Part shown: one piece after another, positions 6,914-12,142 of the stretch
Position numbering within the stretch: the stretch's first letter is position 1
Layout of the letters: each line of letters opens with the position of its first letter
Source of the DNA: PNKC01 sp039917655
GTDB taxonomy: Bacteria; Chloroflexota; Dehalococcoidia; Tepidiformales; Tepidiformaceae
Direction: 5' to 3'
Length of the DNA: 12,142 nucleotides
Assembly: GCA_039917655.1 (NCBI GenBank)
Contig: JBDSJC010000114.1
Coordinates: 1-12,142 of the forward strand
The notes under the pieces: model-generated
The model's database searches: none
What the model was told of the DNA's origin: nothing
Seen by the model: only the letters and a program-made list of their open reading frames with translations
Program-made: the position numbers and the translations under genes

Positions 6914-6940
6914 TCTCCCTTGCCGTCAGGGGAAAGGAGA
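6914..6940. repeat. Imperfect inverted repeat upstream of the glycosyltransferase gene
   Basis: TCTCCCTT (6914-6921) and AAAGGAGA (6933-6940) pair with one mismatch around an 11-base loop. The piece resembles the pyrimidine/purine repeats of the 4398-4784 island and may be another copy of a small dispersed element. It lies in the gap of about 98 bases between the small acidic-tail gene and the glycosyltransferase. Confidence 0.4.
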
Positions 6941-6969
6941 CGGGCCGTTCTACTGTACCTTCGCGCCGG

Positions 6970-7287
6970 TTAGTTCAAGCGAAAGGTGTCGCCCTCTTCT
7001 TCATCATCGTCCGAATCGCTATCGCTGTAGACGCCCGCCGGGGAGCCACGCCAGACGGCGACGATAAAGTCCTCGCGGTAGGGGTCCGAAGTCATCACCA
7101 GGCGCTCATCGGCGGCGTCGATCAGCTGTTGGATGCGCTCTTCGTTGGCATCCGCGGTGGTGCAGAGCGTGGCGTGCACGTTCGCGCCCTGGTAGTGGAT
7201 ATCGATGCGGCCGCAAATGCCGCCGTCTTCGAGGATGGTGTAGGCCTCCGAATTTGGAGTGCGCGATTCCCGTTCGAATTCAATCAC
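6970..7287 (-). CDS. Small conserved-looking protein with acidic C-terminal tail, coupled to proA
   Basis: I do not recognise the family. The 105-aa product begins VIEFERESRTPNSEAYTI, contains an alternating hydrophobic core (ICGRIDIHYQ, VHATLCTTAD, DFIVAVWRG) that looks like a small alpha/beta fold, and ends in a strongly acidic stretch (SDSDSDDDEEEGD) before TFRLN. There is no signal peptide or membrane segment. I chose GTG 7285-7287 because it overlaps the proA stop as GTGA, a standard arrangement for translational coupling. An ATG at 7321-7323 would add 12 residues but would run 40 bases into proA without a visible ribosome site. Co-translation with proA suggests production in fixed ratio but does not prove a role in proline synthesis. 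Confidence 0.75.
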   Translation of the reverse strand: MIEFERESRTPNSEAYTILEDGGICGRIDIHYQGANVHATLCTTADANEERIQQLIDAADERLVMTSDPYREDFIVAVWRGSPAGVYSDSDSDDDEEEGDTFRLN

Positions 7288-8564
7288 AGTGGGCGTACCT
7301 GTCCTTTGCCGAATATGGTCCATTTGTAGCTGGTCAGTTCGCGCAGCCCCATAGGCCCGCGAGCATGCATCTTCTGTGTCGAAATGCCCACCTCGGCGCC
7401 GAGTCCGAACTGGGCGCCATCCGTGAACTGGGTGCTGGCGTTGACGTAGACCGCGGCCGAGTCCACTTCGTCCACGAACTGGTTGGCGCGTGTGTAGCTT
7501 TCGGTGACTATGGCATCGCTGTGATGGCTGCCGTAGCGATCGATGTGGGCCATTGCGTCCTCGAGCGTATCAACGATTCGCAAGCCGACGCGCAGGGCGA
7601 GGTGCTCGGTTGTCCAGTCGTCTTCTGTGGCGCGCTCAACGACGATGCCGGGGTGGCGTTCGCGCGAAAGGAGTGCCGCCGCGCGAGCATCGGCGAGGAA
7701 GGTGACGCGGTTCCCCCAGTGCGCCGCCAGGCGGTCAAGGAAGGCGGGCGCGATCTGGGCGTGCACGAGCACAGTGTCCACCGCGTTGCAGATGCTGTAG
7801 CGGCGGGTCTTGGCGTTGTCCACCACGCTCACCGCCATCGCCAGGTCCGCGGCTTCGTCCACGTAGATCTGCACGATCGCGTCACCGTGGGCGACTACGG
7901 GCATGGTGGCGTGTTCGCGCACGTAGCTGATCAACTCGGCGCCGCCGCGCGGAACCACGAGGTCGATCAAGTCGTGGGACTTAAGCAGCTCGTCTACGTG
8001 GGCGCGGTCCGGTTCGCTGACCACCTGGACGGCGTCCTCTGGCACCTCTGTACCAGCCAATGCCTCGCGGATGACCTCCCCGAGGGCGGCGTTGCTGTGA
8101 CGCGCCTCCTTGCCGCCGCGCAGCAGGCTGGCGTTGCCGCTCTTCAGCGCGAGCACGGCGATATCGATGGTCACGTTCGGGCGCGATTCGTAGATCGCGG
8201 CGATGACGCCGAGGGGCACCCGCCGGCGGGCGATCACCAGGCCGTTCGGCAGGGTGCGAGAATCGAACACCTCGCCGACTGGGTCCGGGAGCATGGCCAC
8301 GTTGCGCGCGTCAGCGGCGATCGCGCGCAGCCGTTCCGGGCTGAGGGCCAGCCGTTCGAGGAAGTAGGCGTCGAGCCCCGCTCGCTCGCCGTCCGCAAGG
8401 TCGCGCGCGTTGGCCTCAAGGATCGGGGCCTGGCGCGTCTCGAGGAGCTCGGCGATGCGCAACAACGCGGCGTTCTTGGCGCCTGTCGAAAGCGTGGCCA
8501 GGCGCTTCGAAGCAGCCCGCGCCAGCGACGCGCGTTCACGCACAAGGGAGATGACAGCAGTCAT
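7284..8564 (-). CDS. proA: Glutamate-5-semialdehyde dehydrogenase (gamma-glutamyl phosphate reductase)
   Basis: ProA reduces gamma-glutamyl phosphate to glutamate-5-semialdehyde with NADPH, the second step of proline synthesis from glutamate, in the cytoplasm. The 426-aa product has the family's normal length. It shows PLGVIAAIYESRPNVT, the catalytic cysteine in SICNAVDTVLVH (C259), and the signature VNASTQFTDG followed by FGLGAEVGISTQKMHARGPMGL near the C-terminus. I use ATG 8562-8564; an in-frame GTG at 8586-8588 would add eight residues but lies upstream of the likely -10 box. proB is not adjacent in this window. The stop overlaps the next gene as GTGA. It diverges from purH, with an IS remnant occupying most of the shared upstream region. 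Confidence 0.97.
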   Translation of the reverse strand: MTAVISLVRERASLARAASKRLATLSTGAKNAALLRIAELLETRQAPILEANARDLADGERAGLDAYFLERLALSPERLRAIAADARNVAMLPDPVGEVFDSRTLPNGLVIARRRVPLGVIAAIYESRPNVTIDIAVLALKSGNASLLRGGKEARHSNAALGEVIREALAGTEVPEDAVQVVSEPDRAHVDELLKSHDLIDLVVPRGGAELISYVREHATMPVVAHGDAIVQIYVDEAADLAMAVSVVDNAKTRRYSICNAVDTVLVHAQIAPAFLDRLAAHWGNRVTFLADARAAALLSRERHPGIVVERATEDDWTTEHLALRVGLRIVDTLEDAMAHIDRYGSHHSDAIVTESYTRANQFVDEVDSAAVYVNASTQFTDGAQFGLGAEVGISTQKMHARGPMGLRELTSYKWTIFGKGQVRPL

Positions 8565-8570
8565 GCGCCC

Positions 8571-8576
8571 AGTGTA
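8571..8576 (-). promoter_or_regulatory. Candidate -10 box of proA (leaderless)
   Basis: Read on the minus strand, TACACT (8576 to 8571) lies 6 bases before the proA ATG, so transcription would start at or very near the A of the ATG. The 8-mer GCTACACT is identical to the purH -10 region. No convincing -35 is seen at the right distance, and no Shine-Dalgarno precedes the ATG. Confidence 0.35.
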
Positions 8577-8627
8577 GCGGATCGCCACGGTGCGCCGAGT
8601 GTCGGCGTGACGGGGTGCTGGGGTCGC

Positions 8628-8671
8628 TGCTCAGTGAAAACGTCACAGCTAACTGCTCAGTGACTATGTCC
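8628..8671 (+). repeat. Left IS end: two related subrepeats
   Basis: Subrepeat B, TGCTCAGTGA-AAAC-GTCACAG (8628-8648), is followed by subrepeat A, TGCTCAGTGACTATGTCC (8654-8671). Both begin with the same 10 bases, 26 bases apart. B contains GTGA...TCAC, a small palindrome. These are probably transposase binding sites. Confidence 0.7.
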
Positions 8672-8690
8672 ATCTATGGGAGATGGATTG

Positions 8691-9217
8691 ATGTTGAGCA
8701 AGCAAGACGAACAGCGGGCGATGGTCCTCGGGCAGGTCAGCGCGGGGTTGCTGGGGATGACGGAGGCTGCAACCCTGATCGAGCAGGCAAACGCCTTTCT
8801 CCCGGCCTTCCTTGCGCGCTTCAACCGGCGCTTCACGGTGCCTACCGGCCTCCCCTCACCGCTTCCCAAGCAGACGCTGAACTCTGCTTCAAGCACGAGC
8901 GCGTCGCCGCTAAAGACAACGTCGTCCGTCTCGACGGCATGCTCTTCCAGATCCTCCCCGGCCCCAATCGCCTCGGCTATGCAAAGGCCACCGTCACGGT
9001 CCGCGAATCGCTCGCTGCCCGCTACGGCGTTTACTACAACGGCCGTCATCTGCCCGCAAAACTCATAGCCGCACGCCAACTCCTCGTCCCCAAGGCGATC
9101 AGGCCCCTCGGCCCCCTCACTCCTCTCGTGCCCCCGTCAGCCGCACCGCCTGCCTCATCCCACCCCTGGCGCAGATACCCGTCTGTGACAAAATCACTGA
9201 ACACTTATCGGACATAG
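8691..9217 (+). pseudogene. ISNCY-family transposase remnant (catalytic core deleted, frameshifted)
   Basis: ATG 8691 follows GGAGA (8679-8683) and encodes MLSKQDEQRAMVLGQVSAGL then LGMTEAATLI, the normal N-terminus leading into a helix-turn-helix. At about 8780 it jumps to EQANAFLPAFLARFNRRFTV, which in intact family members lies near the end of the DDE integrase core. The middle, with all DDE residues, is therefore gone; I estimate roughly 280 codons from recalled full lengths of about 450-480 aa. Between about 8838 and 8870 the frame shifts by one base, and the C-terminal beta-rich domain continues in another frame (ELCFKHERVAAKDNVVRL, then YAKATVTVRE, YYNGRHLP) to a TAG at 9215-9217 inside the right inverted repeat. 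It cannot encode an active transposase. Confidence 0.85.
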
Positions 9218-9228
9218 TCACTGAGCAG
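9181..9228 (-). repeat. Right IS end: the two subrepeats in inverted orientation
   Basis: Read on the minus strand from 9228, subrepeat A (CTGCTCAGTGACTATGTCC, to 9210) comes first, then a diverged B (TGTTCAGTGATTTTGTCACAG, 9203 to 9183). A is identical to the left copy over 19 bases; B matches the left copy at 16 of 21. The order from the outside inwards is thus opposite at the two ends. Confidence 0.7.
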
Positions 9229-9271
9229 CAACAGGCGCTGGCGTTCTGTGCGACTGCACCCGTCCCCAACT

Positions 9272-9279
9272 GCTACACT
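9272..9279 (+). promoter_or_regulatory. Extended -10 promoter of purH
   Basis: TGCTACACT contains the extended -10 TG (9271-9272) and the hexamer TACACT (9274-9279, 4 of 6 to TATAAT). Transcription starting about 7 bases later (near 9286) coincides with the first base of the riboswitch P1 stem, which supports the call. The -35 region (about 9251-9256) is poor, as extended -10 promoters allow. The IS remnant ends about 45 bases upstream of the hexamer. Confidence 0.55.
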
Positions 9280-9285
9280 CTCCCC

Positions 9286-9362
9286 GTCGGGTTACTGGCG
9301 AGACGCGGAGTTACCGCGAGGGAGCCCGGCACGAACCAATGGTCGCTCGCCTGGGCCGATCC
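9286..9362 (+). promoter_or_regulatory. ZTP/ZMP riboswitch (pfl motif) in the purH leader
   Basis: This RNA senses ZMP/ZTP, the purine intermediate that builds up when 10-formyl-tetrahydrofolate is short. Visible parts in order are P1 GTCGGG (9286-9291) with CCCGGC (9325-9330); the conserved TTACTGGCGA (9292-9301); P2 CGCGG (9304-9308) with CCGCG (9314-9318); GAGGGAGC (9318-9325); and the downstream GCTCGCCTGGGC (9345-9356). TCGCC (9347-9351) can pair with GGCGA (9297-9301) as the family pseudoknot. These match the published pfl consensus as I remember it. The gene controlled is purH, whose product uses ZMP. Between the aptamer and the start codon there is no clear terminator; a pyrimidine stretch (TCCTT 9422-9426) could pair with the purH ribosome site (AAGGG 9455-9459), suggesting translational control, which is inference. 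Confidence 0.9.
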
Positions 9363-9364
9363 AC

Positions 9365-9386
9365 GTGCTGAGTACGGAGTGCTGAG
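9365..9386 (-). repeat. Diverged GCACTCA-type repeat inside the purH leader
   Basis: GTGCTGAGT (9365-9373) and AGTGCTGAG (9378-9386) are, on the minus strand, copies of the same unit that forms the tandem array at 1024-1063, with substitutions between them. They sit between the riboswitch aptamer and the purH ribosome binding site. Confidence 0.5.
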
Positions 9387-9467
9387 CGCTGCCTCGGGCC
9401 GGCCCCCGGCATCTCACTCCCTCCTTCGGCACACCGTCGCTTTGCATTCGAACAAAGGGGTAGGTCC

Positions 9468-11042
9468 GTGCGCGCACTGCTTGGGGTATTTGATAAGACC
9501 GGGATAGAAGAGTTTGCAAAGGGGCTTGCCGGGCTCGGCTGGGATCTTTCGTCCACTGGCGGCACCTTCGCCACGTTGCAGAAGGCCGAGATCGAAGTTG
9601 GCAAAGTTGAAGACCTCACCGGCTTCCCCGAGATGCTCGACGGGCGGGTGAAGACGCTCCACCCGGCGGTTCACGGAGGCATCCTCGCCCGCCGCGATGT
9701 CCCGGAGCATCTCTCCGCGCTAAAAAGCCACGAGATCGAACCCATCGACCTCGTCTGCTGCAACCTCTACCCGTTCTACGCGACAGTGACCAAAGCGGGC
9801 GGTGTCCCGTTCGAAGAGGGCATCGAAAACATCGACATCGGCGGGCCGACGATGCTCCGCGCCGCCGCCAAGAACCACCGCGACGTGATAGTCGTCGTGG
9901 ACCCGAACGACTACGCGGAGATCCTTGATGCACTGTGGACGAACGGCGTGGACGAAGCGATGCGCCGCAAGCTCGCCTGGAAGGCGTTCCAGCACGTCGC
10001 GAGTTACGACAGCGCGGTCGCCGAATGGCTTTGGGCGCAGGACAACGCCGAGGCGCCGCCGCCCGCGCTCACCATCCCTCTACAGCTTTCACAGGAGCTG
10101 CGCTACGGCGAGAACCCGCACCAGACCGCTGCTTTTTACCTCGACCGTTCGTTGCGAGAACACGGCCGGGGGGGCATAGCGACCGCCGTGCAGCGTCACG
10201 GCAAGGAGATGTCCTACAACAACTACCTCGACGCGGACGCCGCCTGGAACACCGTCAACGACTTCACGGGGCCGTCCTGCGTCATCGTGAAGCACACCAA
10301 CCCGTGCGGCGTGGCCACGCGCGATGACCTCCTGGAAGCCTACCGGTTGGCTGTTCGCGCAGACGCGACGAGCGCGTTCGGAGGGATCGTTGCCTTTAAC
10401 CGCGTGGTAGACGAAGTGCTGGCGAAAGAGCTCCGGGAGTTCCGCAACCCGAACGACGGCGAGACGCGGATGTTCTACGAAATCGTGGTGGCTCCGGGCT
10501 ACACACCCGAGGGGTTGGCGGTGCTGAAGGGCAAGTCGAAGGACCTGCGCATCCTCGAAGCCGAGCCGCGCAAGGCCGGCGGACGTTCCTTCCGTCAGGT
10601 TGGTGGCGGCTGGCTGGTGCAGGAATCCGATGACGTGACATCGGAACAGATCGAGTTCAGAGTCGTGAGCGAGCGGCAGCCAACGGCCGAGGAGTTGGAG
10701 GACCTGAAGTTCGCGTGGCGCTGCGTGAAGCACGTCAAAAGCAACGCAATCACGGTTGTCAAGGACGGACGCCTGCTGGGGATGGGCAGCGGCCAGCCGA
10801 ACCGCGTGAAGAGCGTCGAGATCGCGATGGAGAAAGCCGGCAACGAAGTGAAAGGCGCGGCGCTCGCCAGCGATGCATTCTTCCCCTTCGCCTGGGGCGA
10901 TTCGATCGAGAAGGCCTGCCAGGCAGGCGTGGCGGCGATCATCCACCCCGGTGGCAGCCTGCGCGACCAGGAGGGCATCGATTGCTGCAACAAGTACGGC
11001 GTGACCATGGTGCTGACGGGGACTCGGCACTTCAAGCACTAG
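9468..11042 (+). CDS. purH: Bifunctional AICAR formyltransferase / IMP cyclohydrolase
   Basis: PurH carries out the last two steps of IMP synthesis: formyl transfer from 10-formyl-THF to AICAR ribotide (ZMP), then ring closure. The 524-aa product is full length. The N-terminal MGS-like cyclohydrolase domain has LSSTGGTF (27-34), DGRVKTLHPAVHGGILARRD (58-77) and NIDIGGPTMLRAAAKNH (121-137). The formyltransferase domain has LRYGENPHQ (211-219), catalytic KHTNPCG (K275, H276), TSAFGGI (301-307) and near the end ASDAFFPF and HPGGSLRDQ. The GTG start at 9468 is supported by AAAGGGG (9454-9460) seven bases upstream, and sequence similarity begins at once (RALLGVFDKTGI). It is transcribed from the extended -10 promoter through the ZTP riboswitch, diverging from proA. 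dapB follows 137 bases later from its own promoter. Confidence 0.98.
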   Translation: MRALLGVFDKTGIEEFAKGLAGLGWDLSSTGGTFATLQKAEIEVGKVEDLTGFPEMLDGRVKTLHPAVHGGILARRDVPEHLSALKSHEIEPIDLVCCNLYPFYATVTKAGGVPFEEGIENIDIGGPTMLRAAAKNHRDVIVVVDPNDYAEILDALWTNGVDEAMRRKLAWKAFQHVASYDSAVAEWLWAQDNAEAPPPALTIPLQLSQELRYGENPHQTAAFYLDRSLREHGRGGIATAVQRHGKEMSYNNYLDADAAWNTVNDFTGPSCVIVKHTNPCGVATRDDLLEAYRLAVRADATSAFGGIVAFNRVVDEVLAKELREFRNPNDGETRMFYEIVVAPGYTPEGLAVLKGKSKDLRILEAEPRKAGGRSFRQVGGGWLVQESDDVTSEQIEFRVVSERQPTAEELEDLKFAWRCVKHVKSNAITVVKDGRLLGMGSGQPNRVKSVEIAMEKAGNEVKGAALASDAFFPFAWGDSIEKACQAGVAAIIHPGGSLRDQEGIDCCNKYGVTMVLTGTRHFKH

Positions 11043-11051
11043 CAGCTTGAA
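11031..11051 (+). other. Hairpin spanning the purH stop codon
   Basis: TTCAAGC (11031-11037) and GCTTGAA (11045-11051) form a perfect 7-bp stem whose loop carries most of the TAG stop (11040-11042). There is no following T-run, so at most it is a weak terminator or mRNA 3'-end stabiliser. Confidence 0.5.
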
Positions 11052-11142
11052 CGACGTCGGTACCGTTAGAGTGGGGCGGATGAGGAAGTGATCGCCCTCC
11101 GTAGACGCGCACATGCAACGCGGCGAGCCACGTGGACCGCTG

Positions 11143-11171
11143 ACGACAACGATGGCCGGCGCACGTACAAT
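11143..11171 (+). promoter_or_regulatory. dapB promoter giving a leaderless mRNA
   Basis: ACGACA (11143-11148, 4 of 6 to TTGACA), a 17-base spacer and TACAAT (11166-11171, 5 of 6 to TATAAT) precede the dapB ATG by only 8 bases, so transcription should begin at or within a base or two of the A of the ATG. No Shine-Dalgarno is present in the interval, consistent with leaderless translation. Confidence 0.6.
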
Positions 11172-11179
11172 CGCCGCAC

Positions 11180-11983
11180 ATGGACGATCTGCGGGTTGTG
11201 GTGTCTGGTTCAGGCAGGATGGGCCGCCAGGTGGCCGAAGCGGTGAAAGCCGCCGAAGGGATGCACCCCGTGGCGTTCCTCGATGGCATGGCGACCACTG
11301 GCAAGATCGACCACCTCCCGGTGTTCACCGACCCCGAAGCCTGTTTCCTGGAAAAGCAGCCGGATGTCGCGATCGATTTCACGAACGCGGCGTGGACGCC
11401 GGGGCTGGCCGAGGCGGCGCTGGCCAGCAACGTGCGGATGGTGATCGGCACCACGGGGCTGAGCGAGCAGTTCATGACCTGGATCGAAAAGGAAGCGGAG
11501 GCGAAGAAGCTGGGCGTGGTGGTGGCTGCGAATTTCGCGATCGGCGCCGTCCTGATGATGCACTTCGCCCAACAGGCGGCGAGATTCTTCGATAACGCGG
11601 AGATCATCGAACTGCACCACGACCAGAAGGTGGATTCCCCCAGCGGCACGGCGAAGATGACGGCAGAACTGATGCGCGCCGCCCGCGAAAACGACTTCAC
11701 CCACCCGGTCTCGGAGAAAGAGCCTCTTCCGGGCGCGCGCGGCGCGGAGTTCGGCGGCGTGGCGATCCACTCGGTGCGGCTGCCGGGGCTGGTCGCCCAC
11801 CAGGAGGTGATCTTCGGCGGGTTGGGCCAGACGTTGACGATCCGGCACGACACCACCGGGCGCGATTCGTTCATGCCAGGCGTGATCCTGGCGACGCGCG
11901 AGGTGATGGGGCTGGACAAGCTGGTTGTGGGGCTGGACTCGCTCGTCGGGCTGCGGTTGACCAACCCTTGGGAGCGCCGTTAA
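11180..11983 (+). CDS. dapB: 4-hydroxy-tetrahydrodipicolinate reductase
   Basis: DapB reduces hydroxy-tetrahydrodipicolinate to tetrahydrodipicolinate with NAD(P)H, a step in lysine and diaminopimelate synthesis. The 267-aa product is normal in length. It has the Rossmann motif SGSGRMG (9-15), GTTG (90-93), and the substrate-binding and catalytic block ELHHDQKVDSPSGTA (144-158, with H146, H147 and K150), then RGAEFGGVAIHSVRLPGLVAHQEVIFG at about 187-213 as in the family. ATG 11180 is chosen because it begins the Rossmann strand directly and lies 8 bases after a strong -10 box, implying a leaderless transcript. It follows purH on the same strand but probably has its own transcript. Its stop is only 3 bases from the convergent transporter's stop. 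Confidence 0.97.
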   Translation: MDDLRVVVSGSGRMGRQVAEAVKAAEGMHPVAFLDGMATTGKIDHLPVFTDPEACFLEKQPDVAIDFTNAAWTPGLAEAALASNVRMVIGTTGLSEQFMTWIEKEAEAKKLGVVVAANFAIGAVLMMHFAQQAARFFDNAEIIELHHDQKVDSPSGTAKMTAELMRAARENDFTHPVSEKEPLPGARGAEFGGVAIHSVRLPGLVAHQEVIFGGLGQTLTIRHDTTGRDSFMPGVILATREVMGLDKLVVGLDSLVGLRLTNPWERR

Positions 11984-11986
11984 GCG

Positions 11987-12142
11987 TCAGCCCGCCGAGA
12001 GCACCGCTACGCCGGCCAGCGCGATGGCGCCGCCAACCACCCGTTGGGCGGTCAACGCTTCCCGTGATACGACCGTGGCCAGCGCGACTGTGGCAACCGG
12101 GTAGAGTGACCCGAGCACGGCGACACCGCCGAGGTTGCCTTT
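11987..12142 (-). CDS. EamA-type (DMT superfamily) transporter, C-terminal part
   Basis: The frame is open from the window's right edge to a TGA complementary to 11987-11989, giving 51 residues of a protein whose start lies outside. The visible part reads GNLGGVAVLGSLYPVATVAL, then ATVVSREALTAQRVVGGAIA, then LAGVAVLSAG. This is the last two membrane helices of EamA-type drug/metabolite transporters, with the typical LGSLYP...TV pattern and a final glycine- and alanine-rich helix. Substrate is unknown. It converges on dapB with 3 bases between the stop codons and no room for a terminator. Confidence 0.75.
   Translation of the reverse strand, partial: KGNLGGVAVLGSLYPVATVALATVVSREALTAQRVVGGAIALAGVAVLSAG

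Larger units (their letters stand above)
8628..9227 (+). mobile_element. Internally deleted ISNCY/IS1202-type insertion sequence (about 600 bp)
   Basis: The element lies between the divergent proA and purH genes. Its ends are TGCTCAGTGA (8628-8637) and the complement TCACTGAGCA (9218-9227). A longer perfect 19-bp inverted pair, CTGCTCAGTGACTATGTCC, occurs at 8653-8671 and 9210-9228. A GC dinucleotide flanks both ends (8626-8627, 9228-9229), too short to be a firm target duplication. Inside is a transposase gene missing its catalytic core. The ends are well preserved while the coding part is ruined, the usual form of a non-autonomous element that a full-length relative could still move. Boundaries are uncertain by about 25 bp on the left. 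Confidence 0.8.

Noticed and set aside
6952..6978. Possible minus-strand promoter for the glycosyltransferase (TTGAAC / TACAGT)
   Set aside because: The spacer is only 15 bases and each hexamer matches 4 of 6, so it is not better than chance in this region.
7254..8663. 469-codon open frame on the plus strand across proA
   Set aside because: It is antisense to proA, which has all family motifs; GC-rich third positions keep the opposite strand open. Its translation resembles no protein family.
10089..11964. Long minus-strand open frames opposite purH and dapB
   Set aside because: Both are complements of clear, full-length enzymes; no motifs or starts support them.
11984..11986. Bidirectional terminator between dapB and the transporter
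   Set aside because: The stop codons are 3 bases apart, and I found no stem with a T-tract on either side.
1..12142. tRNA, rRNA, origin, restriction, toxin-antitoxin or retron modules
   Set aside because: I looked for the usual stems, motifs and gene pairs on both strands and saw none that I could support.

Overview
This is a GC-rich bacterial chromosomal segment, most likely from the Chloroflexota (Dehalococcoidia, Thermomicrobia or a relative). That assignment is inferred from base composition, from intergenic repeats of the CCCCTCACCCCCAACCCCTCT type, and from an IS remnant of the ISNCY/IS1202 type; there is no rRNA or ribosomal protein gene to confirm it. Most of the window is housekeeping and accessory metabolism. 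I did not find a clear new defence or mobile system.

Layout from left to right. Positions 1-310 hold no convincing gene, only a candidate promoter, a 23-codon open frame and two hairpins. 311-973 (+) is a nucleotidyltransferase resembling the ANT(2'') family. It converges on 1067-2782 (-), a REC-PAS-PAS-GGDEF diguanylate cyclase, across a gap with a 7-bp tandem repeat. 3033-4397 (+) is an intact phage-type terminase large subunit with no other phage gene beside it. 4398-4784 is a mosaic of small dispersed repeats. Next is a minus-strand series read from right to left: proA, a small acidic-tailed protein joined to proA by a GTGA overlap, a GT4 glycosyltransferase, and a PlsC-like acyltransferase.

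ProA (-) and purH (+) diverge, and a 600-bp internally deleted IS element lies in the shared upstream region. It ends about 45 bp before the purH -10 box. Directly after that promoter is a well-matched ZTP/ZMP riboswitch (pfl motif), which fits because PurH consumes ZMP (AICAR ribotide). dapB follows from its own promoter, placed so that its mRNA should be leaderless. The window ends in the C-terminus of a convergent EamA-type (DMT) transporter.

The main points are folate/purine feedback control of purH by riboswitch, proline (proA) and lysine/diaminopimelate (dapB) synthesis nearby, a possible lipid-glycosylation pair (GT4 plus PlsC-like), one c-di-GMP signalling protein, and two traces of mobile DNA (lone TerL, gutted IS).
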